Shown: positions 1-12,112 of the stretch, piece by piece | Position numbering within the stretch: the stretch's first letter is position 1 | How the letters are laid out: every line of letters starts with the position of its first letter | DNA from: Daldinia sp. FL1419 | Lineage: Eukaryota > Ascomycota > Sordariomycetes > Xylariales > Hypoxylaceae | Reading direction: 5' to 3' | Assembly: GCA_025201765.1 (NCBI GenBank) | Contig: MU623346.1 | Span: 186,001-250,000 of the forward strand | DNA length: 64,000 nucleotides | Position numbers and translations under genes: made by a program | Notes under the pieces: generated by a model | Databases searched by the model: none | What the model was told of the DNA's origin: nothing | The model's input: the letters and a program-made list of their open reading frames with translations, nothing else

Positions 1-538
1 TGGACATCGATGCGGAGCGAGACGCGGTTTTGGCTGATTTTTTGCTGCCTTTTGGCTGGTGTTTATCTGCTGCTGCGCTCTTCTTCGAACCCGTCGCATT
101 CGAAGTCGATACCGCCGCCGCCGCAGAAGCGGCAGCATTTGGATTAGATTTTTCCTGTCCCAGTAGGGCCTCGAAGTCGTCGAGGTGGTTTGCGAAGGTC
201 TTCTGAGATTGCAGAATCTTGCGAACGTTGGGAGTATGTTTCTTTACCGCAGCCTTGCCGTTGTTACTCTTCGCAACAATCGGTATGCTCACATCGCGGT
301 GATAATTATCGCGGTCGAGGGCCTCGATCTCCCTCCGCAATTTGGCCTCCTGGCGCGCGTCGGCGTCGGCGTACAAGGCGCTTGTGTTGGTCGCTTGGTT
401 GCGGGCAGCCCGCTTTCTGTTTCCCGTTTGGAGCGATGCGGCCGCTGCTAGGTGAGGGGCTGTGTCGGGCACGTAGGCCCAGCCCGGGGCGTTGGTTGTT
501 TTGGTACTCGCAAGCTCTATCACACCGAAATTGCTCAT
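1..538 (-). CDS. vps71: SWR1-complex subunit Vps71/Swc6 (ZNHIT1-like), 3' truncated by window edge
   Basis: The frame is open from an ATG at 538 down to position 1 (179 codons) without introns, so the C-terminus, where the HIT zinc finger of this family lies, is outside the window. The visible part has the order known for ZNHIT1/Vps71: a basic stretch (RKRAARNQ), a helical LRREIEALDRDNYHRD segment, then PNVRKILQSQKTFANHLDDF, which matches the NFQALLEE region of the human protein. After it comes an Ala/Ser/Lys-rich linker. In the family this subunit helps dock nucleosomes on SWR1 for H2A.Z exchange; that role is inferred by homology. Its promoter lies in the 539-1021 gap, tail-to-head with the next gene on the same strand. 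The call would change if the unseen C-terminus lacked a HIT finger. Confidence 0.75.
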   Translation of the reverse strand, partial: MSNFGVIELASTKTTNAPGWAYVPDTAPHLAAAASLQTGNRKRAARNQATNTSALYADADARQEAKLRREIEALDRDNYHRDVSIPIVAKSNNGKAAVKKHTPNVRKILQSQKTFANHLDDFEALLGQEKSNPNAAASAAAAVSTSNATGSKKSAAADKHQPKGSKKSAKTASRSASMS

Positions 539-1021
539 CTTGTTGATTGTTGATGTTTTAGTTGAGAAATTGGTAACTTTTTAGGTCCTTGCATCCTATG
601 ACGACTTATCTTTGTCTTATCCTTTATCTATTCTGCTGCTGCTGGAGCCTATACCCAATAAGCCCTAGTCTTGGTTAATACCTAGGTACCTAGGTACATA
701 GATTCCACGATGAGATTGCCTGTATACCCCTGAATTCGCCCCCCTTTTCGATTAAAAGGCTACATAGGTAGGGTACCTAACCTGCCTACATGTAGCTGGA
801 AACTGGAAATACTTCCCGTAATGGGTTTATTTGGCTTCATCATTGATTCATCATTCATAGGCTCGAATACTTTAACATGATAAGCATGTTAGTTAGCATT
901 CCAGTTATTAACAATGATACCGCTGCGACGTGTTCAAGTATTTTATTGTTCCGTTATATCTCTTGAACGATGAAGTGCCCATTCAAGAGAAGCGTCCGCC
1001 TCGTGCATGCTATGAATTTTC
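539..1021. other. Intergenic: vps71 promoter and fap1 3' flank
   Basis: No ORF here looks coding. The stretch holds the 5' region of the vps71 gene and the 3' flank of the fap1-like gene. A palindromic tandem of the motif CCTAGGTA occurs at 679-697, the same motif that recurs in most gaps of this window. Confidence 0.6.
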
Positions 1022-4000
1022 TTATTCCTCGTCAAGCTTCTCAGCCGCCGCTTCCCAGTCCTCTTCAACAGGCTGCTCTTCAATTTTCTTTCTTGGCTCT
1101 CTCCTTAGAGCGACGAACCCACCCTTACGTGGCTCAGCTGAAGCAGCTGAAGCAGCTAGAGTCGGCTTCGTGCGGTTAGAGCGGCGCATAACCGCACTCC
1201 AACCATCATTCCCTTGGCCTTGTGTATCTTTTTCACTCCGTAATACGTTCAAATTCTCGTCGACACGACAGAGAGAAACGTCGCTCGCAAATTTTAAGCC
1301 TGTAACCTTGGCTAATAAATTAGGTTTGAGGGATGAAAGCGAAGACTCTAGATCTTGCGGACTAAGCGAGCCAGAGCCTTTGATAACAACCTCATTAGAA
1401 GGTAGGAAGCTTGTTTCAAATTTTATATCTAGATAAGTTGCGTATTCCCATTGAAGCGCCGAATCAAGCTCTTCAATAGTCAACCCGAATTTTGGCGACG
1501 ACAAAAGTAGAGCGTTGAAGGGTTGTGCTGTCGAGGTATGCTCATTGGCTGCTGTTGACGGTTTTGCAGGAGGGACTTGGGCTAGAGGTTTAACCTTCAT
1601 GCATTGCGACAGTGTTTTCATCGGTGCCGATACGAATCGCGGTGTTTTAAAGAGACATACGTGTCGATGAGGCTCTGGATCGGCACTTTGGCTGTCGAGT
1701 CCAAAGTCTTCGGCAAGAGAGTGAAGAAATGCTCGCTGGGGGGATTTCATGGGTTTAAACCTAACAAACTTTTGTGTCGAGTCCGCCGCAAAAATGCGAA
1801 ATTCCCGTTCGTACGTCTGTGCGAATTGCGGATCATCCTTGTAAAGCTTCAAAGTCGTGTTAGAATATGGCACATGTTCATCCGTGTGGGTTAGTGGATC
1901 GATATTGAGAGCATTTGCCAAGGCGACATTTCGCTGTAACCGAAGACATTCTTCGTCGCATTTCATGATATCACGCTGAGGCGACGAGTTGCGCTTGGTT
2001 GCCATACACTTGACTTCCTGCTTCTTACGTTGGCAATCGCAGGTTATAAAGGTTCTCGCCTGGCAGGGTTTTTCCTCTTTACACGGGTATGGAGCATGAC
2101 ACTGTTCAACATCCGAATGTCCACAACTCCGTTTCTTGCCGCACGGCTGTTTGCATCGAGATCCTGCGATATCAGCATCCTCGCATTCGCCTGAGCGATG
2201 GCAAGTCTTTTCGCACGTGTGAGCGCCGCACTTAAGCCTTTTCCCACAGGGCAAGCCGCAGCGTGGCTCTTCAAACCAGCAGGGTTGGTTTTTTAGTGTT
2301 TTCTTGCCACAAATGCATCGTTTCTCAACAAGGAACGGGCATTTTGGGCACGGTTCGGTATCGGCATGGCAATTATGAGACACCTGAGGGTGACCGCACG
2401 GACGAGGCCTTGTACAATCGAAGCGACATTCTGGGGCTTGGGTACCACAAGGTTGTGGTGGTTGGAGAATGGTTCGACCGCAGTTGCAACTGATTTCCTC
2501 GAAGATGGCTTCGGGACACGACTGACAAGGCCCTTTGTGACACATCTGTTGACATTCATGTCGTCCACATTTTAAAGGCCGTCCACAGGGGCGAGTACAT
2601 ATATGTTCTGCTTCCACGTCGTTATTAGCCGTACCGGCGTTCCTATTCTTTCGCCTAGCGGCGGCTCGTTCCATTGCCTTCTTTTCTCCAGGACAGCAGT
2701 GTTCGCCATGCTCATGTCTCCCACAATTGAGTTGAACCCGACAAATCCTCATACACTCGGGAGTCGCAATTGCTCCCTGGTGGCAGACCGAGGTTGCCTT
2801 CGTCCGACCACATCTACAGTTAATTTCCATTGTTTGCATACATGAAGCACAAGGTCCGGCATGACAAGTGTCTTGGCACAAATGTCCGCAAGACAGCGGC
2901 TTATTGCATGTTTTCCCGCAATTTGGGATCGGGTCTTCGCAGCTCTCCCTCGGCTGGTTAAGAATATCGACCAGTGGAGTTTTTCCGCAGGGACAGTGGG
3001 TGATCAAATCAGGGGAGGACGGGCAATGCGCATCTTTTTCATCCTGAGGGTGACAGCTTCGTTGACAGCGGTGCTTTTGACAATCAAATAATCTGTCACA
3101 AACGGAATTACAGCCAAAGGTACCCCAGTACCAATGATCCGGCAGATCCTTGCTCTCCGTAATATTGTCTTCAGCCTTGACTTGGCCACGATTATAGGAT
3201 GCCCGTTTCTCGCCACGCTGGTCACAAGGAATACTCTTAGATTCTCGGCCACAATAGCAAAGAGACAATACAGGAATGTCACAAGCACCACAGAGGCCGG
3301 CGTGACATTCCCGTTGGCATTCATGCTCTCCACAGGGAAGTAAATCTCCGCAAACTGCATGACAACTCCATCCATTGACATAATCTGTCTCTCCACAGCG
3401 CTTTGTAGAGGTAAGTTTACTACAAAAACAGGACTGTGTCGGTCCCATGAGCTGGCAAGGCGGGCAAGGGCCGGCGTGGCACTCGATAGGACACGGATGA
3501 GGGCAAGTCGCCCTGGGCTTTGAGCAAGTTTGACCGCAACTATGGGGACTAACACCGGGTATCGACCGAGGGCTGATCTCCTTTCCACACCAACAGTGAT
3601 AAGTGGCAGGTTCGTCAGTCAACGAAGAGTTACATCCCGGACACCTCCAGTTGGCCTGGCCCGGATTATCCGAATTAGCGGCCGCATTAGTCGTCCGGTT
3701 GGAGAACCATTTCTTAACACAGGTCATATGCGTCACCGTCCAACATATAGAGCATGACCAGACCTTGGAGTTTCGCAGGACCTCATTAGTACAAATTACA
3801 CATTCGTATTGCCCGTTGTCGATATCCTCAGAAATGCGCGTGGCAAGATCAGGGGCATTAGATTTTGAAGCCTTTTTGCTGCTGCTGTTCTTAACCTGAG
3901 ATTTAATCGCAGTGTTATTGCTGCGGTCAGCAAGCGGTCGATTAGGGGTAAATTCTACAACATTAGCATTCAAAGATGTCGAATTTGTAGCGCTGGAATC

Positions 4001-4399
4001 TCCAGTATTGGTAGTTAGATGGCCGCCAAAAGTTCGGGGTCTGCTACCCATTGTCGATCTCTGAGCATTTTCACCACGCCCTCTCCTTTGTCCTCTAGAG
4101 CCTCTCCGACCCCCATTGCCTCGACCAGCGATATTCGAAGGCGCTGTGGCCGGAGAGGCGGCGGGAATCTCAGGGCCCACCGCTGGGGCTTCGCTCTCAT
4201 TAACTTGCTGACCACGTTGATTCCGATTACCCCGGCCTCCGCGACCCCCTCTTCCGCCACGGCCACCAGGCGCTCTACCTCCTCGAGGCCGATGGCCACG
4301 ATTCCTCGATGCCGGGTTTGACGACTGTTCGGAAGGTTGCGAACCTTCCATCTTTACTGTGTCTGTGGATTTCCACTGTAGATGAGAAACCAAACCCAA
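1022..4399 (-). CDS. fap1: NF-X1-type zinc-finger protein, Fap1 homologue
   Basis: One uninterrupted frame of 1125 codons. The more natural start is the second in-frame ATG at 4351 (MEGSQPSE...), giving 1109 residues; the first ATG (4399) adds 16 residues that look like 5' UTR. Domain order: an RGG-rich N-terminus (about 35-110), a RING-like C4HC3 module starting at Cys200 (CVICTNEVL...CSIC...CPGC), about nine NF-X1 repeats of the CGxHxCxxxCHxGxC type through the middle, an R3H domain with its conserved surroundings around 830-915, and an acidic C-terminus. Yeast Fap1 binds FKBP12 and competes with rapamycin; animal NFX1 is a transcription regulator with a possible E3 ligase RING. Which role applies here cannot be read from sequence. 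Several NF-X1 fingers are irregular (for example CGRHEHGEHCC), as is usual in this family. Confidence 0.9.
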   Translation of the reverse strand: MGLVSHLQWKSTDTVKMEGSQPSEQSSNPASRNRGHRPRGGRAPGGRGGRGGRGGRGNRNQRGQQVNESEAPAVGPEIPAASPATAPSNIAGRGNGGRRGSRGQRRGRGENAQRSTMGSRPRTFGGHLTTNTGDSSATNSTSLNANVVEFTPNRPLADRSNNTAIKSQVKNSSSKKASKSNAPDLATRISEDIDNGQYECVICTNEVLRNSKVWSCSICWTVTHMTCVKKWFSNRTTNAAANSDNPGQANWRCPGCNSSLTDEPATYHCWCGKEISPRSIPGVSPHSCGQTCSKPRATCPHPCPIECHAGPCPPCQLMGPTQSCFCSKLTSTKRCGETDYVNGWSCHAVCGDLLPCGEHECQRECHAGLCGACDIPVLSLCYCGRESKSIPCDQRGEKRASYNRGQVKAEDNITESKDLPDHWYWGTFGCNSVCDRLFDCQKHRCQRSCHPQDEKDAHCPSSPDLITHCPCGKTPLVDILNQPRESCEDPIPNCGKTCNKPLSCGHLCQDTCHAGPCASCMQTMEINCRCGRTKATSVCHQGAIATPECMRICRVQLNCGRHEHGEHCCPGEKKAMERAAARRKNRNAGTANNDVEAEHICTRPCGRPLKCGRHECQQMCHKGPCQSCPEAIFEEISCNCGRTILQPPQPCGTQAPECRFDCTRPRPCGHPQVSHNCHADTEPCPKCPFLVEKRCICGKKTLKNQPCWFEEPRCGLPCGKRLKCGAHTCEKTCHRSGECEDADIAGSRCKQPCGKKRSCGHSDVEQCHAPYPCKEEKPCQARTFITCDCQRKKQEVKCMATKRNSSPQRDIMKCDEECLRLQRNVALANALNIDPLTHTDEHVPYSNTTLKLYKDDPQFAQTYEREFRIFAADSTQKFVRFKPMKSPQRAFLHSLAEDFGLDSQSADPEPHRHVCLFKTPRFVSAPMKTLSQCMKVKPLAQVPPAKPSTAANEHTSTAQPFNALLLSSPKFGLTIEELDSALQWEYATYLDIKFETSFLPSNEVVIKGSGSLSPQDLESSLSSLKPNLLAKVTGLKFASDVSLCRVDENLNVLRSEKDTQGQGNDGWSAVMRRSNRTKPTLAASAASAEPRKGGFVALRREPRKKIEEQPVEEDWEAAAEKLDEE

Positions 4400-7300
4400 G
4401 CCTAACGGCTGAATAGGATTATGCTCGAACCGTGTCGTAATGCGCTTTTTGAAATACAGCGGCTTTGAAATATGTAGAAATTAATAGCTCAATGCAAATG
4501 TTTTTACGTAGCGCTTATGCAATGTCCCGAGACAAAAAAAATATGAAGGAGAAACTTGCTAAAATGATAAGAGGTAGGGAACGATTTCGTAAGATTCGTG
4601 AGTGAGTTCTGATAAAAAACTCGGATGCGTTTTTCAAGGCCTCGCCGAAGCCGTTCGTGGCGGGATGTGTTAGTTTATATCCACCTAACCTTAGATGAAA
4701 AATAATGCGTGAGGCGACAATAGGCATTTTAGAATCCGATTATGGAAGTGAACTGGAACATAATCCCTGAAAGTTAGTATGAGATCATAATGTGTAGTAT
4801 GCTGTAGTACGCTGTAGTATGCAAGGCTATGAGTCAAAGGTCGAGAATAGGATAAGTTAAATTCGGATTTAGTGGAGATATTGTAAGAGTCGAGGCTTTG
4901 TTGGACCCATCTGCCCATACAAAAGCGAACAAACCCCGAAAGATCGTAGGGTTGCGACCCGCTATCTATCTCTACCGTCTAGCCGAGGTAAGTTTAGTGC
5001 TTGCGGATAGGTACACGGGCGCCACTACGAAGACGCGGGAACTACGCCGGGGATTACCTAAGGAGGTTATCCAGCAGGTTAAGCGATAACAATGCCAAGA
5101 TTAGCTGTAGAAATGTCATTTCAACATAATATTTCAGTCCTTTAGCTTCGAAACCCATCATCGGGCATTACCTCAAGGTTCTTGAATAATAATTGACTGC
5201 GCCCTCCACATCCTAGGAGAATAAGAAAGATCTTATAGTTTTTATAAGAAATCACAATTTACCAAATTAGGTACCTATCATAAATCGCGTATGACGACGT
5301 GTCTAGACTGACGGCGGTTTGTTCATGTTTCTAGAACTAGGTAGTTAATTATTTCATAGTGATCTCTCGGCCCTATTCAACTTGGCTTGGACTTATAGTT
5401 GCCAAGTTGCTAACTTCTGCTCACTATGACGTTGTCCTAACGTCTATAAGTCTGTCTGCCCGGCTACTCGGTTTTCGATTCACTCATGCAGCGAATGTAG
5501 CTTGCATACATACACAGACACCAGCTATTCGTCACGTGCGTTGAGTGGCGCCAGGGGGTCCAGTGGACTGCTTTCCTATCACTTATCACCTCTATCACTT
5601 ATCACTTGGAAGCATCACACCCTAGAACTTAAGGCAGCGACGAGTAGGACTAGAGGACCTTCCGAAGCCTACTTCTGCACTGTATTATCAGTACTAATGC
5701 GCTGAAGTTCTCAAACAAAGCGACAAACTCTCCCGGAAACCGTACCAACGCGAAAACGATACATTCTTAATTACCGATAGTTAAGCTGACGTAGAAGATA
5801 GAAAAGCTAGCGTATTTGACTTAGATGATAGATTAGTTCGGCTAGACTTCAAATGGTGCTGCTGATGATATCCAGCAATAGCATCTTCGCCTTATGTGTT
5901 GGGCGTATATCATAGAAAGCTCACCCGATAATTCCCTCGCGTCCTGCAGCTCGCAAGAGTGCGCCTCTTGAAACCGCATTCGGCGCTGGAAGTTGTGTAG
6001 CAATCTTCGGGGGCGATGCATGTGTTGGGCGACTAATGTCAAATTTAGCAGCAAAAAGCAACCTTATGGAAAACATCATACCGTTACAACTTCCTGCAGC
6101 ATAAATTCCGCGAGCTGACAGTGGTGGCCAAGACCCAGAAGCTCGTAGGCTTTCGCTATTGGTCTAAGTAAGATAAGGATGCGATTTACAATCAAGACAC
6201 CTGCAGCCAACCTCGTATGGTTCATTCCGCAGTACAAGGAGACCTGTGTCGAAGGAGAAGGTACCTCCTACAGCCCATATTTGCTTGAGATGCAATACAA
6301 CCCATTATCAACCACTCGGCGCCACCTGATGAAAGTGTACTCCGTCGACCTCCGATATGAAGCTTATTTCTTTATTCAAAACTGATCATCGATCCTGCTG
6401 TCCGGACTCCAGCAATCGTTGTAGTTTCAGCACAGTTAATGTTTCCTACGCTATGGTCTGACTGTCATAGACGAGCAGTTTGCCAAGAGCCTCAGAAAAG
6501 GGGCTTGTTTATCGACCATATGCAATGACAACCATTTAACATGGGGTATATTAGTAGTGGCTTAAATAGTTCGGTGAGGCTGATACAACCTATAGAAAAG
6601 ATGCACTGTTCGCACCGCCGCCTGATCTGATGATGCAACTGTCGAAAGCCGTCGAGAGCCACATCATTAAAGTAAGCGCCCGATTGGCAGTTACTTCCCA
6701 TCTTGGCACAGCACCCCTATATTCACGATACGTCACTGTCCAAGCCCTGCAAGTGCATACGACACATGTATGCACATGCCATTCTCCAGATGGGCAAGTA
6801 TGGCATGGATATGTATAACTAAGATGGCGTTCAATACCTTTAGGTAACGTCTAGCTTCTCAACAAGAGTCTAGAACTCTCTACTTTCAACAAAAGGTAGT
6901 CTTTCGTTTCTCTTCTTGGGCGCTTAGATGCGTCGTTAGAAGCCGGCGTATCGACACGCAGCTTTACGTGAGCCTAATCTACTTACGCCGCGCTTCTAAA
7001 GCCATCCTATCTTATGACCCTTGTTGCCATGCGTCGTTCCACTCTTTTCCATCCTTGCCCCTGAAGCTCGTATCAACCATTGCCCCCTATCGGCTTGTCT
7101 CCAAGAGTTCGATAGGATTTTATAGCTAAGCATACCTAGGCGTTTTTCAATCAGCGTACTAAGTTGCTAGGGAGTATAAGCCGATGTCACTTTCTGGATC
7201 GGGGACTACCACCACCGGATTTGTTCCGATACAAGAGGGAACAACAAGGAATAATGGGAACTCCCCACAACTGAGCTCATCGCAAAATACTGGCACATAT

Positions 7301-7699
7301 TCCAGAAAAACCTAACGACGTACCGATACAAGGATACCTCAGCCTCTTCTGTGGAGTCTAGACTCTATTCCGCGCAGCCATTCAACCGACTTACGCCGGT
7401 GTGGAAATTAGACATTGCTTTCAAGCGATGGTGTGGATGCAGCCATTGGCCTTGCCATCCACCTGATCCGGACCCTAATTGTGCTACGTCCCAGAGTGGG
7501 TTACAATGAGGTCTAGCCGAATCCATTATCGCGGGGGAACCATAATAGCATCGTATACTATGGTCAGATTATATATATTCTTACAATTCGTCTTGGACAA
7601 TTCCTTGAGCGTCTTACACGATCCCAATCCTGACAGCCCTATACTTGCGTCATTGAAGCTTGTGGATGAGGTTTAGGTTATCTCAATAAGCTTTCCACC
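4400..7699. other. 3.3-kb gap without a recognisable gene
   Basis: Only short open frames (70 codons or fewer) are present and none resembles a known family. The longest plausible pieces are at 4898-5089 (63 codons, basic, ends LPKEVIQQVKR) and 6179-6385 (68 codons); both could be chance or relics. A 10-bp direct repeat (GCTGTAGTAT-like, three imperfect copies) lies at 4791-4820. The last few hundred bases must contain the promoter of the copper radical oxidase gene. Confidence 0.5.
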
Positions 7700-10600
7700 A
7701 TGCGGGCTACTCTGGCCTTGTCGTCGGTTCCTTTCTTTATTATATCCCCAACCTTAGCATCTCCCTTTATCGCACAGCAGACAGTCCTAGGCATTAGTTA
7801 TTTGAAGGGAAAATGGCATTATCAGGGTTGCTATACGTAAGTGACTCGTGTCTAATACACAAGTATTAATACTAAATGATTCTAAGCGATCCCTTTCGGA
7901 CGATCAATGTGGTTACGACTACTTCGGACGTTACGAGCACAGTGAACTGCGTCGAGTTCTGTGATAGTAGGGGATTTGCTTATGCCGGAGTTAATGGTCA
8001 TAACGAGTGTTGTAAGTTTTACCACCCAGCCTACCTAAGTATGACCCTGGTTATATTAACCACCTGATTGGTAGATTGCGGAAATGACTTAAGAAATGGT
8101 GGTATAGAGGCCAAGGATCCGGAAGGGTTTTTAACGGATTCCTCAGGTGATGATATTGAAGAATGTGGAGGTCCAAACCAATTCCCTCTATTCTTTAACC
8201 CCTATAGTGTGGGTCGTAAACCAAATGTTGGTATTCCGGACTGGACACACATTGGCTGCTACCAGTGAGTTCATCTTTTACCATTAGCACCAGTACATCC
8301 TTGCCAGATCCCAGCTTGAATTTGGTTGGTACTGTTGCTAACAAGTCTTACTAGTGAGGGAATTGATGATCAGTGCTTGACGTATAAGATCCCTATTGCT
8401 AAGGCACTAGTAAACGCAGAGATCTGTACCTCTCGATGTCGTATAGGTGGCTACGCTTTTGCTGGTACCAAGAATGGTAATAAATGCTGTAAGTCTTGAA
8501 CCCACGTATTCGACTGGTTCATACTAAATTAGTGTTCATAGATTGCGGCAACAGTATTGCAAACAATGCTGTGCTATCCGATGGGTGTAAAACGGCTTGC
8601 AAGGTATGAGATTTAAGATATATTATATCGTTCTCCCCGGAACCCCATAATAGGGCGCCTCCACAAATCAGCGCATAGACTGGGTCACATTTATAGAGTT
8701 ATAACTAACTAAAGGCATTGTAGGGAAATCGTTCCGAAGTATGCGGGGGGCATGACCACTTGAATATATATAGCTTCGATGAGGTCTATAGAGGACCTAC
8801 TCGGGCCAGCTTGGGTTCCGTCTTTGAACGTCCCTCCGCAACTATCTCGACAGCAACGGGCTTTCCCATCATGGCTCGCTCAATTATCCCGAGGAATATT
8901 ACCACTGAGCCAATTGTTACAAGCACAAGCAGCACCTCCTCTGCGAGCTCAAGTCCTACAGCACCTTCACAACCCCTCGCCATAGGCGATTATATTTGGT
9001 ATGGCTGCCAGACTGAAGCTACTAACATCCGTGCACTGAGCCTGTATACCTATTCCGATGATGCTATGACATTAGATAGCTGCCAGGCTTTTTGTAGCAG
9101 CAAGGGGACTACGTACTTCGGTACTGAATATGCACGCGAATGCTATTGTGGCAACAAATTCGAAAAGGGTTCTGTTGAAGCCCCTGAGAGTGACTGTAAC
9201 ATGCTTTGTGCTGGGGACCAATGGGCATATTGTGGTAGCGGCAATCGCCTGTCTGTATATATCAAGAACGGAACTTCGGTCTCGACAACATCTAGTGGCT
9301 CGGGCCCAACCGGAAGCGATCCAGTACCAGAACCTACCGGGTTTCCTGATGGCTGGACCGACCAGGGTTGCTGGCAAGATGGCCCCAACGGTCGTATCAT
9401 GCCGACTTACCAGGCTCCTGACGATCCTCAATTAACACCACAGAAATGTGCACAACTCTGTGCTGATAATGATTACATAATATCTGGTACTGAGTATTAT
9501 ACCCAGTGCTTCTGCAGCGACGCTATCTACAACGGCGGCGTCCGAGGTGAAGATACCTCGAAGTGCGCAACTCCTTGCGGGGGAAACAGTGAGGTTATGT
9601 GTGGCGGCGCCGGATACTTATCCATTTACTCAAAGGGCACACCACAGGTATTCAAAGAACCCGCTCCGATTGAAAATGTCAACGGCACTTGGAAGTATCA
9701 AGGTTGCTACGAGGATAATGTTAACAATAAGCGGACTCTCTTTTGGTCCCTAAGGTTTCCCGACACCAAAATGACCCCGGAGATGTGTTTAGGGAAATGT
9801 GCCTCGTTTGGCTATGCGGCCGGCGGAATGGAGTACGGCGAAGAATGCTATTGTGGTGACCCAATGGACGTTGATGCTTCGGGCGCCACGTTGAGACCCG
9901 AAGACGAATGTAATATCGTGTGTGCTGGAAATGCTTCTGCGATATGCGGAGGCGGCGCTCGACTTTCAATGTACTATTGGATTGGCGAAAAGCCTCTTTA
10001 CGTGTTCAGTTACCCCGAAGGTAACGACGCAGGCTCCTATTCCAACTTAGTCGGCGGAGTTGTTACCCCTTTAATGACTATGCAGTCAATCACCGGCAAG
10101 GTGACCTTCCTGGAGAAATGGGGAACGGGTGCAGCAAACAGCACGGGGGCCTACGAACTTGACCTCAGTCGGCTCGACAACTTCACAGCGGCTTGGAGAA
10201 CCATGCATGTCAAAACCGATATCTTCTGCTCTGCGGGACTCATTTTACCCGATAAAGCAGGACGACAGATAACCGTCGGTGGTTGGTCTCTTGATTCTAC
10301 ATATGGCGTCCGTCTTTACACGCCTGATGGATCAGACGGCGTCAAAGGGAAAAACGACTGGGAAGAAGACGTTACCACTTTAAAACTTCAGAGGGGACGA
10401 TGGTACCCGAGTGCAATGCTTATGGCGAACGGGTCCATTCTAGTGGTAGGTGGCGAGATTGGTTCAAATGACAGGCCAGAACCCTCTTTAGAAGTGCTCC
10501 CGCAAGTCGGTTCCTATCTTAACATGGACTGGCTTCAACGTACGGACCCGAACAATCTATACCCATTCTTGGCAGTCCTTCCCGGCGGTGGCATCTTCGT

Positions 10601-11546
10601 CGCGTACTGGAATGAGGCTAGAATTTTAGACGAGGTTACCTTCGACACGATAAAGACTTTACCAAATATGCCTGGCGCTATCAACGACGATCTTGGAGGT
10701 CGCACTTATCCTCTTGAGGGAGCCACCGTCCTTTTACCTCAATTCGCCCCTTATACGGATCCGCTGGGAATTCTTATGTGTGGCGGTTCGACTGATGCCC
10801 ATGCCGCTCTGGACAACTGCGTATCCATGTACCCCGAAGCTTCTGATCCCGAATGGGTCCTCGAGCGCATGCCTTCGAAGCGTGTAATGAGTTGCATGGC
10901 ACCCTTGCCAGACGGCACTTATCTCATTGCCAACGGCGCCCACGAAGGCGTTGCCGGTTTCGGTCTTGCGGACGACCCCAATTATAATGCTGTTCTCTAT
11001 GACCCGTTCAAGCCTATTGGCTCCCGCATGTCCGTCATGGCCAATACCACCGTCGCCCGTCTCTACCACAGCGAAGCCATCACTCTCCTCGACGGGCGCG
11101 TCCTAATCACCGGTTCCGACCCCCAAGACGGTAAACACCCCCAGGAGATCCGCGTCGAAGTCTTCACGCCCCCGTACCTCTACAGCAACAAACCCCGCCC
11201 CTCCTTCTCAATCACGAACAAAGACTGGGGCTACGGCGACAGCATCGAGTTCTCGCTCGACAAGGAAGCCAAGGGCGAAATCCAGGTCTCGCTGCTCGGT
11301 GCCGTATCGAGTACTCACGGAAACTCGATGGGGGCGCGGACCTTGTTCCCCGAGGTCTCGTGCTACGGCACTGAGTGTACCGTCATCGCGCCACCGAGCG
11401 TGTATATCGCCCCCGCGGGCTGGTACCAGATGTTTGTGGTACAGGATGGGATCCCGGCTGTTGGGACGTATGTTCGTATCGGAGGGGACCCGGGGAGATT
11501 GGGGGATTGGCCGCCGGGAGATGGGTTTACTAGGCCGGGGGTTTGA
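7700..11546 (+). CDS. Secreted WSC-domain copper radical oxidase (glyoxal oxidase/galactose oxidase superfamily)
   Basis: Six exons fit perfectly in frame: 7700-7836, 7887-8011, 8075-8264, 8355-8488, 8542-8603 and 8724-11546, for 1156 aa. A signal peptide (MRATLALSSVPFFIISPTLAS) is followed by WSC domains at about 39-125, 143-229, 308-397, 427-522 and 539-637, then a glyoxal-oxidase N-terminal domain and a DUF1929 domain. The copper and radical residues of the superfamily are all visible: Cys718 (IFCSAG) and Tyr777 (RWYPS) for the Cys-Tyr cofactor, Tyr997-His998 (RLYHSE) and His1081 (STHGNS). Such enzymes oxidise aldehydes or primary alcohols with release of H2O2, and WSC modules bind cell-wall or plant polysaccharides. 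The first two WSC domains are split by five introns, whereas the last three sit in one exon. WSC1 keeps only six of the usual eight cysteines. The substrate cannot be predicted. Confidence 0.93.
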
Positions 11547-12112
11547 GGGGCGAGTTAGGAGTCGGGCTGTGGGTGCGCGAAGGATTCTTGATTGCGATTG
11601 AAGGAAGTGCTTGGCTCGGGATAAAGGAGTTCTGTCTACCTGATGCAACGCCGGACTAGGAACTGGAAGAGTAAGAGTAAGGAGGGTGCGGAGTTGGTAG
11701 GTGTGAGAACCGTCTTTATATCCTACTAGTATCAGGAATAAATAATATCTGTATTGCCTCCAGTGTCTTTCGTACCTTTGGCGTTGCTGATGTCGAGGTT
11801 CAGAGGGGGAGCTCTCGTGGCCATCTTGGTGGTGCTACCTTCTTGTCGCCATCAGGGGGAATGGTGCCGCGAGATTTATAAAATAAACAAATGGTTGAGG
11901 TACTTTGGGTAGGTAGGTAGCCCTGCACTCCAACGAACAATATTTTTCAAATGCACCCCTCGTACTTTATCTAGGTAGGTATCCATTCAATCGTTACTGT
12001 GAGCAAGCCGTCGCGCAACCCCGCGACCCGGTTGCCAGGCGGAACCAAACGCGGTACCAGCCGCGGGTAGACATAAGTAGCGGGTTAACAGTGCATTCTT
12101 TCACCCCTTATT
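11547..12112. other. 3' flank of the oxidase gene; no gene seen
   Basis: The stretch holds the 3' UTR region of the oxidase and GGTAGGTAG/CTAGGTAGGTA motif copies near 11908 and 11972. No coding frame is supported. Confidence 0.5.

Noticed and set aside
7876..8268. Two separate small ORFs (7876-8067 and 8068-8268)
   Set aside because: They are exons 2 and 3 of the copper radical oxidase read through their introns; the splice model joins them into WSC domains.
8760..11546. Copper radical oxidase starting at 8760 with 928 codons
   Set aside because: The codon there is TTG in the middle of the second WSC domain; upstream exons with a signal peptide join in frame.
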